Positions 5,231 to 6,326 of a stretch of 6,326 nucleotides of DNA are shown in pieces (position 1 is the stretch's first letter; every line of letters starts with the position of its first letter). The DNA is taken from positions 1 through 6,326 of the forward strand of contig JAUVRU010000132.1 of assembly GCA_030597485.1 (NCBI GenBank), given 5' to 3'. This DNA comes from Anaerolineae bacterium. GTDB taxonomy: Bacteria; Chloroflexota; Anaerolineae; 4572-78; NAK82. Below the pieces are notes generated by a model, which worked only from the letters and a program-made list of their open reading frames with translations, ran no database searches and had not been told where the DNA came from. A program made the position numbers and the translations under genes.

Positions 5231-6326
5231 CTACTTTGACCCAGCCTCCGGACTCCCGAACCGCTCCGCCCAGATATCGTGCTCACGTAGTTCCTGGAGC
5301 GGGATGTGGCAACGTAGACGGTGCGTATCGCTACTTGACTGCCACGGTGGCTCTACCTCGTCGCAAGTCGGCTGAATTTGCCAGGGACAGCGAGGGGCAA
5401 AGGGACAGGCGGTTCTGGTGGCTTCAGTGAGCAGCCCAATGTCTCTGCGAGAGTCAGGCATAACCTGGTCCGGATCCGCCTCGGGCACGGCGCTGAGAAG
5501 CAGATGGGTATAGGGATGGAACGGCGGCGTGAAGACTTCCTCGACATTGCCGATCTCGCACAGCGCACCCCAATACAGGTCGCCTTCACGATGGGCCAGC
5601 GAGCGAACGACGGCCAGATCGTGGGAGATGAAAAGATAGGCAATGCCACGTTTGGCCTGCAGGTCAACCATCAACTCGATGACATTGGCCTGCACGGAAA
5701 CATCGAGTGCAGACAAGATCTCGTCGCACAACAGTATCTGGGGCTCAGCGGCCAGAGCGCGGGCGATAGCAATACGCTGGCGTTCGCCACCGCTGAGTTC
5801 ATCCGGGAAATGATCGTAGTAGGTCTTGTCGAGACGGACATCTTGCAACAGACTTTCAACCCGCTCACGCAAATCCTGACCCGAGAGGTCGAAGAACATC
5901 TGCAATGGGCGACCGATGATCTGGGAATTGCGGTGGCGCGGGTTGAGGGAGGCATCGGGGTGTTGGAAGACCAGCTGCATGGAACGCAACAACTCGCGGG
6001 ACCGCTTGTCCACGGGGACATTGAGGTCATACCGACCGTCAAATCGCAATCTGCCGGATACGTAAGGCAACAGGCCATTGAGCGCGCGGGCGATCGTGGT
6101 CTTGCCGCTGCCGGACTCGCCCACCAACGCCAGTGTCTCTCCGGGTTGAATATCGAAGGTGATTCCGTCTACCACAATCTTGGGATTCTGTTGGGCGAAC
6201 AATGTCCGGCGGTCGGGATAATAGCCCGCCTCCAAGTCATCCACATCGAGAAGGGCCTCTTCGGTGCTCAGTCTCTCAAACTCGCTCTTCTGGAAGACTG
6301 CACTCTTGGTCTGGGACAGACGCTCC
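5231..6326 (-). CDS. Peptide/nickel-type ABC transporter ATPase, OppF/DppF class (5' end off the window)
   Basis: Cytoplasmic subunit that hydrolyses ATP to drive the permease pair. Numbered from GTG 6244: Walker A GESGSGKT (42-49), Q-loop VFQHPDASLNPR (92-103), signature LSGGERQR (150-157), Walker B with catalytic Glu (ILLCDE, 170-175), D-loop SALD (178-181), H-loop His208. The C-terminal oligopeptide-type extension has PPFHPYTHLLLSAVP (240-254) and four cysteines (280, 286, 294, 312) in the CPFAPRC pattern that binds a [4Fe-4S] cluster in some DppD/OppD proteins. All catalytic motifs are intact. The stop is TAG 5233-5231. The frame stays open without ATG up to the right edge; the in-frame upstream text EEALLDVDDLEAGYY is what ATPase N-termini look like, so GTG 6244 is probably internal and the true start lies outside. 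It could be a separate protein or the second half of a fused OppD-OppF. Confidence 0.93.
   Translation of the reverse strand, partial: ERLSQTKSAVFQKSEFERLSTEEALLDVDDLEAGYYPDRRTLFAQQNPKIVVDGITFDIQPGETLALVGESGSGKTTIARALNGLLPYVSGRLRFDGRYDLNVPVDKRSRELLRSMQLVFQHPDASLNPRHRNSQIIGRPLQMFFDLSGQDLRERVESLLQDVRLDKTYYDHFPDELSGGERQRIAIARALAAEPQILLCDEILSALDVSVQANVIELMVDLQAKRGIAYLFISHDLAVVRSLAHREGDLYWGALCEIGNVEEVFTPPFHPYTHLLLSAVPEADPDQVMPDSRRDIGLLTEATRTACPFAPRCPWQIQPTCDEVEPPWQSSSDTHRLRCHIPLQELREHDIWAERFGSPEAGSK

Noticed and set aside
5020..5286. Minus-strand frame of 88 codons across the gap upstream of the binding-protein gene
   Set aside because: It overlaps the end of the ATPase in another frame, has a GTG start without a clear ribosome binding site, and its product shows no recognisable pattern.

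Overview
The window is a bacterial fragment with every recognisable gene on the minus strand, so it is transcribed right to left. In transcription order it holds the end of a peptide/nickel-type ABC transporter ATPase (OppF/DppF class, 5' end outside the window), a family 5 substrate-binding lipoprotein broken by a one-base frameshift, two permeases (DppB/OppB type, then DppC/OppC type, overlapping by one base), and most of an MttB-superfamily methylamine/betaine methyltransferase that runs off the left edge. The coding frames on the plus strand are shadows of these genes.

The likely host is a member of the Chloroflexota (Anaerolineae-like). This is an inference from one strong stylistic clue: the binding protein has a long Val/Glu/Lys-rich linker of 14-residue repeats directly after its lipidated cysteine, a layout I associate with Chloroflexota solute-binding lipoproteins. 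The fairly GC-rich composition and the family content are compatible with this but do not prove it. A lipobox means a lipid-anchored binding protein, as expected for a monoderm or atypical envelope.

Layout: 1-1016 MttB-like methyltransferase (338 codons visible, C-terminus missing); 1017-1171 short gap with the methyltransferase ribosome binding site; 1172-2062 permease C; 2062-3009 permease B; 3010-3266 gap holding a perfect 9-bp hairpin just after the binding-protein gene; 3267-5004 binding protein, frame broken at a six-base G run (4299-4304, C on the coding strand); 5005-5230 gap with a strong Shine-Dalgarno site but no convincing promoter; 5231-6326 ATPase.

Functionally, the lipoprotein would capture a small solute outside the membrane, the two permeases would form the channel, and the ATPase (probably with an OppD-like partner or fused half outside the window) would power import. 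The adjacent MttB-like protein suggests the cargo, or something derived from it, is an N-methylated compound whose methyl group is passed to a corrinoid protein. No corrinoid protein or corrinoid:folate methyltransferase is visible here, so this link rests on gene neighbourhood only. I see no RNA genes, insertion sequences, CRISPR arrays or phage features. The content is a recognisable transport/catabolic locus and not a clearly new system; the points most worth checking are the frameshift, the transporter-methyltransferase pairing and the possible tandem ATPase.
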